A model generated the notes under the pieces. The model did no database searches and had not been told where the DNA came from. It worked only from the letters and a program-made list of their open reading frames with translations. 64,000 nt of DNA, taken from contig JABCZH010000011.1 in the NCBI GenBank assembly GCA_013289795.1, positions 84,626 to 148,625 on the forward strand, given 5' to 3'. Source of the DNA: Acidobacteriota bacterium (GTDB lineage Bacteria; Acidobacteriota; Terriglobia; Terriglobales; Acidobacteriaceae). Shown here piece by piece: positions 33,195-41,004 of this stretch (positions are counted from its first letter, which is position 1; each line of letters starts with the position of its first letter). Made by a program: the position numbers and the translations under genes.

Positions 33195-33998
33195 TCACGC
33201 AACTTTTCCTTTCTGGGCCTCAGGTTCGCTCTCAGCTCTCCTTGATTTCACCAGATCCGCTGCCGACGCTCCCTCAAGCGACAATCCATAGCCGACTTCT
33301 CGAACAATGCGCTCTTTCAACGGTTGAATGAAATGTACGCGCGTATTGCGACGGGTGACTTCGGGAGCCTTCAAGTACAACGTGGCCAGTTCGCGCGCCC
33401 GGCTGAGCGCCTTTCCGTTCGGCACGACCTCTGCAACCACTCCCCATTCGTGCGCCATACGCGCCGATAGAGGCTGTGGATTGAGCAGGAACGCCTCTGC
33501 TCGTCCCGCCCCGGCGCGATAACTCCAGGTGGTGAAGATTCCGTCGCCGGGCGCGACCCCCGAGCCGAAGTGTGCGACATCCTGGAAAGTCGCACCCTCT
33601 CCTGCCACAATTACGCTCGCAAGTAGCGCGTAGTCGGAGTGCACATGGGCTCGTCCTTCGATTGCCGCGATCACCGGCACGCGTATGTTAGATATGTTTT
33701 CCAATGCCTGAACACCTTCATCGTGAACCTGGCTCCAAACGCCGGGATCCGCGACGTTGCCGAAGGAGGACCAATCGATGTCAGGAATGAACTCCCCGCC
33801 TGCGCCGGTAAGGATTACGATCTTGTTCGCTCGATCTTGCGAAATCCGGTAGAAGGCATCGACAAATTCCGTGTGAGCGTGTGCGCTCATAATGCACGGT
33901 CCGCCGTCGCTGCTGAATTCAGCAACCAGCACGCCTTTGTCATCTCGTGTCAGCTTTAGGTTGTGATAAGCGGCAAAGTAGTTATCTTGAAGTTGCAT
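33195..33998 (-). CDS. Crotonase-fold hydrolase, 6-oxocamphor hydrolase-like
   Basis: 267 residues from the ATG at 33998 with SD GAGGAGA; the open frame runs 29 codons further. It has the enoyl-CoA hydratase/isomerase fold: VILTGAGGEFIPDIDW near 80-95 and VPVIAAIEGRAHVHSDYALL near 125-144, the two oxyanion-hole regions. The following ATFQDVAHFGSGVAPGDGIF (about 155-174) is the pattern I associate with 6-oxocamphor hydrolase, which cleaves cyclic beta-diketones without CoA, instead of with true hydratases. Substrate unknown. It stands alone, flanked by a long hairpin downstream. Confidence 0.82.
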   Translation of the reverse strand: MQLQDNYFAAYHNLKLTRDDKGVLVAEFSSDGGPCIMSAHAHTEFVDAFYRISQDRANKIVILTGAGGEFIPDIDWSSFGNVADPGVWSQVHDEGVQALENISNIRVPVIAAIEGRAHVHSDYALLASVIVAGEGATFQDVAHFGSGVAPGDGIFTTWSYRAGAGRAEAFLLNPQPLSARMAHEWGVVAEVVPNGKALSRARELATLYLKAPEVTRRNTRVHFIQPLKERIVREVGYGLSLEGASAADLVKSRRAESEPEAQKGKVA

Positions 33999-34104
33999 CG
34001 TATTCTCCTCTCTGTGTTCCCTCCGGCTTTCCGTTCTCGTCTGAAGGTCTGATGAGCCAACGATTACTTCGCCGGCTTCCGACATCCGTGCGCCAACCGG
34101 CGGA

Positions 34105-34131
34105 TGGCTGAATGCTAAATGCTAAGTGCTG
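34105..34131. repeat. GCTGAATGCTAAATGCTAAG repeat
   Basis: Three copies of the GCTRARTGC unit directly next to the ruvX 3'-end fragment. The same repeat stands at the same place next to the intact ruvX stop (36238-36297). Confidence 0.65.
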
Positions 34132-34202
34132 TCCTTCGCCCCCATCCAATTCTGCAAGATTAGCACCACCGCCATCTGGTCCACCACTTCCCCTCTGCGC
34201 TG
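34132..34202 (-). pseudogene. Duplicate fragment of the ruvX 3' end
   Basis: About 71 bases nearly matching 36300-36370. Read on the minus strand it gives RRGEVVDQMAVVLILQ, then NWMGAKDST and a stop, against RRGEVVDQMAAVLILQ and SWMEAKGSS at the end of ruvX. Only the last 25 codons are present. Together with the neighbouring repeat, the two copies form direct repeats around the third propeller gene. Confidence 0.8.
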
Positions 34203-34443
34203 AAATGCGGGACAGAAATGTTGGGAAGCGTGGGGACATCCATGATAAGTAAAGTCAAGAGGAGACAGAGGTCTCCTGACGACAATCGCTTGACGGCATT
34301 CCCGTTCGGGTGTAACTTGTGGATGCTGTCGGGGCTGTTTCCGCGTTGTATTTACCCTCGTATTCGCCTTCCAGGAGGTCGCTTATGTCGGCACCTCGCC
34401 ACCTGCTGATCTGGCTGGCCTTCTGCTTGTTTGAGGTGTCAAG

Positions 34444-35913
34444 GTGACTATTCGGCTCCACATTTTGGCCTTTGCGCTTTTTGGCGTGATTTCGTTGCCC
34501 ATGGTGACGCAGCCTGCCACCGCGCAATCCGTCGGCAACGAGGCGTTGCGCGGTACGGAGTCTCCCAGCTTTTCCTTGGACTCTCAGCCGGGCTTGACCT
34601 GCTCACCTGCACCCTGTGTGCTGCCGCCGACTCTGGCCTCGGAGGGGACGGGTTTCAATCTAAACTCCCCTATAGCAGCCGACCCCTTAAGTCCGCGCCA
34701 GTTGATCGTAGCCAGCCTAGACACGAATTGCGGCCATTCGGATTGGGGTGGCATCCATATCTCTAGCGATGCGGGCTCAACTTGGAGCACTAGCTGCATG
34801 GGCAACCTCTTTGCCTTTGGCCAGCTCTGGGATCCGCTGGGCCTTCCCCTCGTGAGCTACGACTTAAAGGGGTCCGCGTATGTCGCGCAGTACTATCAGT
34901 ATTGCCAAAGCGATGGGTTTAACTGCTATTCGGTCATAGGCATAGAGAAATCAACCGATGGCGAAGCTTGGATGGGTCCATTTACGGCGCTGGGCAGTGC
35001 GTCTTCGGTGATCTTCTGGGCTTCGCTGGCTGTCGACCAGACGCCAAGCAGCCCTTACGCCAACAGCATTTACGTCTTTGGTACAAATATCGCTATCAAT
35101 AGCCAAGTCTTGGTTTCCCGGTCCCGGGACGGTGGCAGCACTTGGAACGTCTCGCAGCTCTTTGTCGATAAGCCTCATGAACTTACCTTCGACTACAACC
35201 CAAGCCTTACGGTAGGCAAGGACGGAACGGTGTATACGGCCTGGATGCATTGCCCTCTTATCAACGGCAACTACTGCGGGAATGGCACCGAGTTTATGGT
35301 GTTCTCGAAATCCGCTGATGGGGGCGTGACGTGGTCGCCGCCGAAGTTGGTGACGACGTTGAAGGAAGTGCCCAACCAGTGCATGTGCTTTCCTTTCGGG
35401 TTAGTCCCGAACACAGACATTGGGGCGCCGAACACGCCTGCGCTGGGCATAGATAACAGCAACGGGCCATTTGCCGGACGGCTCTATGCAACGATGTTTG
35501 ACTGGACCGGAACCTACATGCGGGTGCAGGTGATTCACTCCTCGGATGGGGGAACGACGTGGTCGAAGCCGGTGCCCGTGGCCCCGCCAAGCGATACCCA
35601 CGACCAATTTTTCCCCTGGCTGTCGGTTAGTCCTACGGGATTAGTCGGAGTGAGTTGGCTGGACCGGCGAAACGATCCTGCGAATATCGACTATCAAGCC
35701 TATGCCGCGATTTCTTCCGATGGCGGCGAGAGCTTCCAGCCCAACATTCAGCTCACTACGGCGTTCTCGAATCCCAACAACAACGGAAAGAACGGCCTCG
35801 GCAGTTACGCTGGCAACACTTGGGACGGGCCCAATTACTTCGTTGCTGCCTGGATGGATACCAGCAACGGCATCAGCAGCCAGGACTACGTCGGCGGCAT
35901 CCGGCTGCACTGA
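34444..35913 (+). CDS. Secreted Asp-box (BNR) beta-propeller protein 3
   Basis: 489 residues from a GTG start. Signal peptide about 1-28 (LHILAFALFGVISLPMVTQPATAQS). Then CSPAPCVLPPTLASEG and six Asp boxes: SSDAGSTW, STDGEAW, SRDGGSTW, SADGGVTW, SSDGGTTW and SSDGGESF, ending SSQDYVGGIRLH. It is close to propeller 1 over the whole mature chain, including FFPWLSVSPTGLVGVSWLDRRNDPANIDYQAYAAIS, so the pair is a recent duplication. No PqqA-like peptide follows this copy. It lies between two copies of the ruvX 3' end. The 240 bases upstream (34203-34443) show no gene. Confidence 0.88.
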   Translation: MTIRLHILAFALFGVISLPMVTQPATAQSVGNEALRGTESPSFSLDSQPGLTCSPAPCVLPPTLASEGTGFNLNSPIAADPLSPRQLIVASLDTNCGHSDWGGIHISSDAGSTWSTSCMGNLFAFGQLWDPLGLPLVSYDLKGSAYVAQYYQYCQSDGFNCYSVIGIEKSTDGEAWMGPFTALGSASSVIFWASLAVDQTPSSPYANSIYVFGTNIAINSQVLVSRSRDGGSTWNVSQLFVDKPHELTFDYNPSLTVGKDGTVYTAWMHCPLINGNYCGNGTEFMVFSKSADGGVTWSPPKLVTTLKEVPNQCMCFPFGLVPNTDIGAPNTPALGIDNSNGPFAGRLYATMFDWTGTYMRVQVIHSSDGGTTWSKPVPVAPPSDTHDQFFPWLSVSPTGLVGVSWLDRRNDPANIDYQAYAAISSDGGESFQPNIQLTTAFSNPNNNGKNGLGSYAGNTWDGPNYFVAAWMDTSNGISSQDYVGGIRLH

Positions 35914-35933
35914 GTTTAGAAACAGGAAAAGTA

Positions 35934-36130
35934 ATCTGCGTGTTCCGCGCAATCTACGGCTAAGACTTCTGCGGACACCGGTAAATACGCCAAGCTTTCC
36001 CTGTGTCTCTGTGCCTCTGTGGTGAATGGTTTGCCGGGTGATCTGCGTGTTCTGCGTAATCTGCGGCTAAGACTTCTGCGGACACCGGTGAATACGCCAA
36101 GCTTTTCCCTGTGTCTCTGTGCCTCTGGGC
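35934..36130. repeat. Tandem duplication of a 107-base repeat unit
   Basis: Two head-to-tail copies, about 35936-36033 and 36043-36140. Each runs from an ATCTGCGTGTTCYGCG unit through GACTTCTGCGGACACCGGT to CCTGTGTCTCTGTGCCTCTG. They belong to the CACAGAGGACACAG and ATCTGCG families. Confidence 0.75.
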
Positions 36131-36237
36131 GGAAAAACCCGGGACGGACTAGACGTTCCCCAATCATCCGGCGAGCTCCCGAGGTCTGTAAGGCGGCCGG
36201 CGGGTGTCCGCCCATAAGAGCGATCCCCACCGTCTCT

Positions 36238-36297
36238 GGGCTGAATGCTGAGTGCTGAATGCTGAGTGCTAAATGCCAACTGCCAACTGCTAAGAGC
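36238..36297. repeat. GCTGAATGCTGAGTGCTGAA repeat beside ruvX
   Basis: Four or five copies of the GCTGARTGC unit followed by GCCAACTGCCAACTGC. It abuts the ruvX stop codon and corresponds to the shorter run at 34105-34131. Confidence 0.7.
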
Positions 36298-36829
36298 TCC
36301 CCTTCGCCTCCATCCAACTTTGCAAAATCAGCACCGCTGCCATCTGGTCCACGACTTCCCCTCTGCGCTTGATGGACATTTCAGTCTCGCGTAAGAGCCG
36401 GTTGGCTTGAGCTGAAGTCAGCCGTTCGTCCCAAAGGTGTACCGGCAGCTTGAATCGCTTTCGCAGTTCTTCGGCGAAGAGTTGCATTTTCTCCGCCTGG
36501 ATTCCCTCCGCCCCGCTCATGCGCAACGGCAGCCCGACCACGATTTCAGACACGCCGTGCTCACGGATGACCTTTTCCAGCGCTGCCAGGTCCGTCCGCT
36601 TATTCTGCCGTTGGATGGTCGCAAGCCCCTGCGCAGTGATTCCCAGCAGGTCCGATATGGCGACGCCGATTCGCCTGGCGCCGACGTCCAGACCCAGCAC
36701 GCGCGATAGCGTCCGCCCGGCGCCGTCAGTTGGTAGGGATGGCACCTCCGGATTATATGTCGGGCAGAAAGCAGGAATTTGTTTTACGATATCCCGGTCT
36801 TCGCTCTGGCCCTCAGAGCGCGCATTCAT
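36290..36829 (-). CDS. ruvX: RuvX/YqgF Holliday-junction resolvase-like nuclease
   Basis: RNase H-fold protein: VLGLDVGARRIGVAISD with the first catalytic Asp, IVVGLPLRMSG, LPVHLWDERLTSAQA with the Glu, then RRGEVVDQMAAVLILQSWM with the final Asp. In other bacteria the family resolves Holliday junctions and processes pre-16S rRNA. The start is uncertain: the longest frame begins at 36931, well inside the divergent permease gene. ATG 36829 gives 179 residues with about 45 unusual N-terminal residues, and its start codon overlaps the permease ATG head to head (CATG). A GTG at 36700 would start right at the domain. The stop is embedded in the GCTGAGT repeat. Confidence 0.85.
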   Translation of the reverse strand: MNARSEGQSEDRDIVKQIPAFCPTYNPEVPSLPTDGAGRTLSRVLGLDVGARRIGVAISDLLGITAQGLATIQRQNKRTDLAALEKVIREHGVSEIVVGLPLRMSGAEGIQAEKMQLFAEELRKRFKLPVHLWDERLTSAQANRLLRETEMSIKRRGEVVDQMAAVLILQSWMEAKGSS

Positions 36830-37916
36830 GGCAGACGACGAAATACAATTCGAACGCGAGGAACTCATCCCGCCAACGCTGCCGGAACCACGGCCAAAAG
36901 GACGCCGGCTGCACTGGTCGCTGAACATCATTGGAATCGCCGGCGTCCTGGCGCTGTGCTATTACGGCGAAGCCATTCTGGCGGTCATGCTGATCTCGGT
37001 GCTGCTGGCGTTTGTGCTGGCCCCGGTAGTGGATTTCCTTTCCTGGCTGCACCTGCCCCGCGGGTTGGGAGCCTTTGTCGCGATTGTGCTTCTGCTGACC
37101 GCGATCATGACCATCGTCTACTACTCCTATAACAAGGCGGTGGTGCTCGTACAGGATCTGCCGAAGTACACCACCCGGCTGCGCGAGGACGTCATGCGCT
37201 TCAGCAAGCAGGCCGAGAGTCTGGAAACTCTGGGGGAGGGATCGGAAGAGAAGGACGTGATCAAGGTCCGTGCTGCGACCGGACCGAGCGACTTGCTGAC
37301 TCGCGGTTTCGGGTCCGCCGGCACGCTGCTGCTGGCGTGCTCATTCGTTCCCTTCCTGACCTTCTTCATGTTGACGTGGCAGCAGCACGTGCGCTCAGCC
37401 ACCGTCATGCTGTTTCCATTGGAGAGCCGCAATACTGTTTACGTTACGCTGGGATTGATCTCAGCCATGGTCCGCAGTTTCATGGTCGGCAATGTGCTGA
37501 TCGGTTTGGCTCTGGGCGCCGTCAGCACCTTAATATTCGGACTTCTGCATCTGCCTTTTTTCTATTTCGTAGGCTTCATCAGCGGATTTCTGAGCCTGGT
37601 CCCTTATATGGGTCTGCTGCTGGCAATAGTGCCTCCGGTATTTGTCGGCCTCGGACACGTGGAAGTCACCGATCTCTTGACGATCGTCGTGACGGTTTTG
37701 GGATTACACATGATCGCGTTGAACGTGCTCTATCCCAAGTTCCTGGGCAACCGGCTGCAACTGAATCCGCTGGCGGTGACGATGAGTTTGCTGGTGTGGG
37801 GCAGTTTGTGGGGAGCCATGGGCCTGCTTCTAGCCATCCCCATTACCGGCGCGATGAAGATCGTTTTTGACCACGTGGAATCTTTAAAACCCTACGGTGC
37901 GTGGCTGGGGGAGTAG
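36828..37916 (+). CDS. AI-2E family (PerM/YdiK-type) membrane transporter
   Basis: 362 residues from the ATG at 36828. The AI-2E/UPF0118 layout is clear: a soluble N-terminus, then paired helices (LNIIGIAGVLALCYYGEAILAVMLISVLLAFVLAPVVDFL), an amphipathic region with VLVQDLPKYTTRLREDVMRF, and the C-terminal helices with VGFISGFLSLVPYMGLLLAIVPP and NVLYPKFLGNRLQLNPLAV. That PYxG and P.L.G..L.L.P pattern is typical of the family. Members export small molecules or ions; the substrate here is unknown. It is divergent from ruvX with overlapping start codons. A GC hairpin follows the stop. Confidence 0.88.
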   Translation: MADDEIQFEREELIPPTLPEPRPKGRRLHWSLNIIGIAGVLALCYYGEAILAVMLISVLLAFVLAPVVDFLSWLHLPRGLGAFVAIVLLLTAIMTIVYYSYNKAVVLVQDLPKYTTRLREDVMRFSKQAESLETLGEGSEEKDVIKVRAATGPSDLLTRGFGSAGTLLLACSFVPFLTFFMLTWQQHVRSATVMLFPLESRNTVYVTLGLISAMVRSFMVGNVLIGLALGAVSTLIFGLLHLPFFYFVGFISGFLSLVPYMGLLLAIVPPVFVGLGHVEVTDLLTIVVTVLGLHMIALNVLYPKFLGNRLQLNPLAVTMSLLVWGSLWGAMGLLLAIPITGAMKIVFDHVESLKPYGAWLGE

Positions 37917-37960
37917 TCGGCAAGCTGCTCTGCCCTATGGAGTTACACCCCCCGCCAGCA

Positions 37961-37984
37961 AAAAGCCCGCTACGCGGGCCTTCT
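37961..37984 (+). terminator. GC hairpin after the permease gene
   Basis: GCCCGC-TAC-GCGGGC stem-loop, preceded by AAAAA and followed by CTTCT, about 45 bases after the permease stop. The weak U-run makes it a moderate candidate for a terminator between the permease and carD. Confidence 0.5.
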
Positions 37985-38086
37985 AGACGGCTGGAGCCGA
38001 ACGGCTCAATTGCCATTCCCCCCGGTTTTCGATAGCATAAGAAGGTGCTGTTCTTCAGTGTTTCCGCTTCCCAAGGGTGGTTCCGC

Positions 38087-38623
38087 ATGTTAAGTAGCGA
38101 CGGCAGCTTCCACATCGGCGATAAGGTAGTTTATCCGAACCATGGCGTTGGAATCATTGAGCAGATTAGCTCTCGGACTATTGGCGAGACGGTGGAGAAG
38201 TTCTATTTGCTGAAGATCAAGGCCAGCAGCCTCAAGGTCATGGTTCCCTTCCACAATGTGAATATGGTGGGATTGCGGCGGGTGATTAAGAATGGGGACA
38301 TCCAGAAGATCGTTGATTTTCTGCAAGATGGCTCGGCTGACAGCAATGCTGACTGGAAATATCGTTATAAAGAGAACTCTGAGCGCATGCGCACTGGGTC
38401 TTTGCTCGAGGTCGCCGTCGTATTGAAAGGCCTGATCGCGCTCAACCAGGCCAAGGCGCTTTCATTTCGGGAAAAGAAGATGCTGGAGCGGGCACGCTAC
38501 CTGCTGGTCAGCGAACTCGCGATGGCCAAGAATTGCGAAGAACCGATGGTCGAAGAGCTGCTCGGCAAAGCCCTTAGCAAACACGGCCTGCGCTTCCCGG
38601 AAGCTTCCGAATTTCAAGCCTAG
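38087..38623 (+). CDS. carD: CarD/CdnL-family transcription regulator
   Basis: 178 residues from the ATG at 38087 (an ATG at 38045 would add 14 unlikely residues). The N-terminal Tudor-like RNA-polymerase interaction domain reads FHIGDKVVYPNHGVGIIEQI, then YLLKIKASSLKVMVPFHNV. The helical C-terminal domain has WKYRYKENSERMRTGSLLEVAVVLKGL and REKKMLERARYLLVSELA. CarD stabilises the open complex at rRNA and other housekeeping promoters through the beta subunit of RNA polymerase. It is followed by greA on the same strand after about 90 bases containing a CACAGAGG repeat and a separate promoter. Confidence 0.93.
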   Translation: MLSSDGSFHIGDKVVYPNHGVGIIEQISSRTIGETVEKFYLLKIKASSLKVMVPFHNVNMVGLRRVIKNGDIQKIVDFLQDGSADSNADWKYRYKENSERMRTGSLLEVAVVLKGLIALNQAKALSFREKKMLERARYLLVSELAMAKNCEEPMVEELLGKALSKHGLRFPEASEFQA

Positions 38624-38633
38624 CAAGATCTTA

Positions 38634-38702
38634 ACCACAGGGGACACAGAGGTTCACAGGGGAATAAGCTCTGTGAAGCTTTGTGTTTTTGAGGTTTATA
38701 AT
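38634..38702 (+). promoter_or_regulatory. Repeat and promoter in front of greA
   Basis: 38634-38662 is a CCACAGGGGACACAGAGG repeat. TATAAT at 38697-38702 is a consensus -10 only 9 bases before the greA ATG, so the transcript would have a leader of about 3 bases or none. No good -35 is seen. Confidence 0.5.
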
Positions 38703-38711
38703 TCTCCTCGC

Positions 38712-39188
38712 ATGACTGAGTTGATCAAAAAGAAGCTGCAGGACGAGATGAACCTCCTCGAGCACGAACTCGTCCACGAGCTTCCCAAAGAGATCAAGCG
38801 GGCTGTGGCTCTTGGCGACCTTAGCGAAAACGCCGAATATCATATGGCCAAGCAGCGCCAGGAGTTCGTCAAGGCGCGGCTGCGCCAGCTTGGCCAGCGC
38901 ATGGCCGACTTGTCTTTAATTAACATGGATAACATTCCCAAGGACAAAGTCGGTCTGGGTTCGAAGGTCAAGGTTTACGACAACACCAAGAACGAAGAAA
39001 TGGAATACAAGCTGGTGACCACGGAAGAATCCGACGTGGCCACGGGAAAGATTTCGACCAGCTCGCCCATCGGCCGCGCGCTTCTCAACAAAAAGGTCGG
39101 CGACACGGCTACCGTGGTCACTCCGAACGGCAAGCGCGACTTGGATATTCTGACTTTGAGCACGATCCACGACGAGGCCAGCGCCTGA
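38712..39188 (+). CDS. greA: Transcription elongation factor GreA
   Basis: 158 residues from the ATG at 38712. The N-terminal coiled coil contains LGDLSENAEYHMAKQRQ, the tip motif with the acidic pair that reaches the RNA polymerase active site. The C-terminal FKBP-like domain reads GSKVKVYDN, then ISTSSPIGRALLNKKVGDTATVVTPNG. It rescues backtracked polymerase by stimulating transcript cleavage. The usual first step MTELIKKKLQDEMNLLEHELV matches other family members. It is 20 bases before the phosphatidyltransferase gene, so these two probably form an operon. Confidence 0.95.
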   Translation: MTELIKKKLQDEMNLLEHELVHELPKEIKRAVALGDLSENAEYHMAKQRQEFVKARLRQLGQRMADLSLINMDNIPKDKVGLGSKVKVYDNTKNEEMEYKLVTTEESDVATGKISTSSPIGRALLNKKVGDTATVVTPNGKRDLDILTLSTIHDEASA

Positions 39189-39208
39189 CATGGCCATGGC
39201 TTACTGAT

Positions 39209-39841
39209 ATGACATGGACCTCCGCCTTCGGCCGGGCTTGCGGGAAACTGCTGAATATCATTGTGCGCTGGCTGGCGTTGTCGCGAATCAATCCCAATGT
39301 TCTGACGTTCATGGGGTTGGTGGTCAACACCATCGCTGCCATTCTTTTCGGATACGCCAACAGCGAAAATCAAGCGCGCCTGTTCCGCCTTGCCGGCCTG
39401 GTCATCATCGGCTCGGGCTTTTTCGATTTGGTGGACGGCGAGGTGGCCCGCGCCACCAACCGCGTCACCCGCTTTGGCGGCTTCTTCGATTCCGTCATCG
39501 ACCGCTACAGCGACGCTTCCCAGTTCCTCGGACTGCTGGTGTTCTACGCGCGCGGCGAGCGCTTTGTGTACGTGGTGCTGGCGGCGTTTGTGATGGTCAG
39601 CGCCATCATGGTCAGCTATACGCGGGCGCGCGCCGAGTCGCTGATCGGCTCCTGCCGCGTAGGATTTCTCGAGCGTCCGGAACGCCTGGTGCTGGTGATC
39701 ATCGGAGCATTGTTCAATCGCATGGCGCCGGTGCTGTGGCTGATCGCCGTGCTGTCGACGATTACGGTGATTCATCGCATGCGCTATACCTGGACCCGGA
39801 CACAGGATTCGCCGGTTGGGGCGAAGGGGCAGGCCGCGTAG
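39209..39841 (+). CDS. CDP-alcohol phosphatidyltransferase
   Basis: 210 residues, about six membrane helices. The complete family motif D-x2-D-G-x2-A-R-x8-G-x3-D-x3-D is present: DLVDGEVAR, then FGGFFDSVIDRYSD (about residues 73-102). It condenses a CDP-activated lipid with an alcohol in the inner membrane. Length and pattern fit phosphatidylglycerophosphate or phosphatidylinositol-phosphate synthase-like members; the RINPNVLTFMGLVVN start is typical. The acceptor cannot be chosen from sequence alone. Downstream is an intergenic stretch full of repeats. Confidence 0.9.
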   Translation: MTWTSAFGRACGKLLNIIVRWLALSRINPNVLTFMGLVVNTIAAILFGYANSENQARLFRLAGLVIIGSGFFDLVDGEVARATNRVTRFGGFFDSVIDRYSDASQFLGLLVFYARGERFVYVVLAAFVMVSAIMVSYTRARAESLIGSCRVGFLERPERLVLVIIGALFNRMAPVLWLIAVLSTITVIHRMRYTWTRTQDSPVGAKGQAA

Positions 39842-39924
39842 GGTCTCTCTGTCGGAAGAGCGCCGGAACGGGAATGTTCGAACTGTCGAGGCCCACGAAT
39901 ATTGTTGGCATGCCCGTTGGTGGG

Positions 39925-40010
39925 GTTATTCTGTAGATGTTTCGCGAACGGTGTCCAGTACCCACGTCAGAGCCCCGGATGTCCTCGGGGCTTTGGTGTT
40001 TCTGGGGACT
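39925..40010 (+). repeat. GTTATTCTG element copy A, ends in a terminator-like hairpin
   Basis: Begins GTTATTCTG, contains TTTCGCGAACGGTGTCCAGTA, and ends with AGCCCCG (39971-39977) pairing with CGGGGCT (39986-39992) followed by TTGGTGTTTC. A second copy is 118 bases on. Confidence 0.65.
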
Positions 40011-40042
40011 CCCTCCCGTGCCTTGACAGGGCCGGTGGCAGA

Positions 40043-40117
40043 GTTATTCTGGAGTTGCTTCGCGGGCGGCGTCCAGTATCAGCCCCGGCTCATTGCCGGG
40101 GCTTTCGTGTTTCCGGG
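40043..40117 (+). repeat. GTTATTCTG element copy B, ends in a terminator-like hairpin
   Basis: Begins GTTATTCTG, contains CTTCGCGGGCGGCGTCCAGT, and ends with AGCCCCGG (40081-40088) pairing with CCGGGGCT (40096-40103) followed by TTCGTGTTT. Compared with copy A the hairpin stem is conserved while the loop differs, as expected of a structured RNA or terminator. Confidence 0.65.
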
Positions 40118-40178
40118 AACTTATCTTCTCAACTACACCATCCGCGGCCCGCGCTTCTTCCCGATAGACGGGATTCGT

Positions 40179-40377
40179 GCTTGCGCGAGTCCCGCGAGTC
40201 GAAGGAGCCCGGTGCGGCGAGCAGAGGCTGGAATGCTGCAAGGCATTCTCACAGTGCTTCATCCAGAGTGGGGTGAGAATGCCTTGTCGCGCTGGTGCTG
40301 CTGCACGTGGGTATGGGGTCCTTCGACTCCGTAACTGCTTCGCTTCGCGAAGCAGTTACTACGCTCAGGATGACAGG
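40179..40377 (+). repeat. 200-base direct repeat, copy 1
   Basis: Runs from GCTTGCGCGAG through a long hairpin (GGCATTCTCAC pairing with GTGAGAATGCC) and a CTTCGCGAAGCAGTTAC palindrome to CTCAGGATGACAGG. Copy 2 begins 356 bases downstream. No gene lies in this region. Confidence 0.75.
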
Positions 40378-40534
40378 TTTTGTGAGGCGAGCTCTTGCCG
40401 AAATGCGACGCCGGTCAGCTTTTGTGGAGCCATCCCCAGCCGGAAGGCGCATTTCGGGAACCGACACCACAAAAACACTAAATATAAGCATCGGCTCTCC
40501 CCAACCTCTGTCATCCTGAGCAAAGTGGGCCTTG

Positions 40535-40762
40535 CGCTTGCGCGAGGCTCGCGAGTCGAAGAAGCCCGGTGCGGCGAGCAGAGGCTGGAATGCTGCAAGG
40601 CATTCTCACTGTGCTTCATACAGAGTGGTGTGAGAATGCCTTGTCGCGCTGGTGCTGCCGCACGCGGGTATGGGGTCCCTTCGGCTTCGCTCAGGGCAGG
40701 CTCTTCGACTCCGTAAACAGCTTCGCTTCGCGAAGCAGTTACTCCGCTCAGGATGACAGGGG
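40535..40762 (+). repeat. 200-base direct repeat, copy 2
   Basis: Same order of parts as copy 1: GCTTGCGCGAG, AAGCCCGGTGCGGCGAGCAG, the GGCATTCTCAC/GTGAGAATGCC hairpin, the GCTTCGCTTCGCGAAGC palindrome and CTCAGGATGACAGG. It carries an extra CTTCGGCTTCGCTCAGGG segment. Both copies contain TCATCCTGAG-family units. Confidence 0.75.
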
Positions 40763-40933
40763 TTATGAGGGAACACGCGGGCCGAATTGGGAATAATTCG
40801 GCCTATTCCGGGTTTGGGAAATGGCTGTCGAAAGTTTTGTCAATATGGAGAAATTACACGAATGGGTCTATCCACTTAGAAGCATGGCAAATATAAAGTT
40901 CGAAAGCGTGTCTCACTTACCTTTCTAAATCGC

Positions 40934-40939
40934 TATAAT
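40934..40939 (+). promoter_or_regulatory. -10 box upstream of the PD-(D/E)XK gene
   Basis: TATAAT in an AT-rich patch 65 bases before the ATG. No strong -35 is visible. The predicted start point would place a hairpin-plus-U-run inside the leader. Confidence 0.45.
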
Positions 40940-40960
40940 TTAAGTATAGGTACTTAATCG

Positions 40961-40994
40961 AAGGCGCGGCCTGGCGGCTGCGCCTTTTTCTTTT
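40961..40994 (+). terminator. Intrinsic terminator in the leader of the PD-(D/E)XK gene
   Basis: AAGGCGC (40961-40967) pairs with GCGCCTT (40980-40986), followed by TTTCTTTT. The hairpin lies between the -10 box and the SD (GGAG at 40995), so it would stop transcription before the gene unless overridden. Confidence 0.65.
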
Positions 40995-41004
40995 GGAGTG
41001 AATC

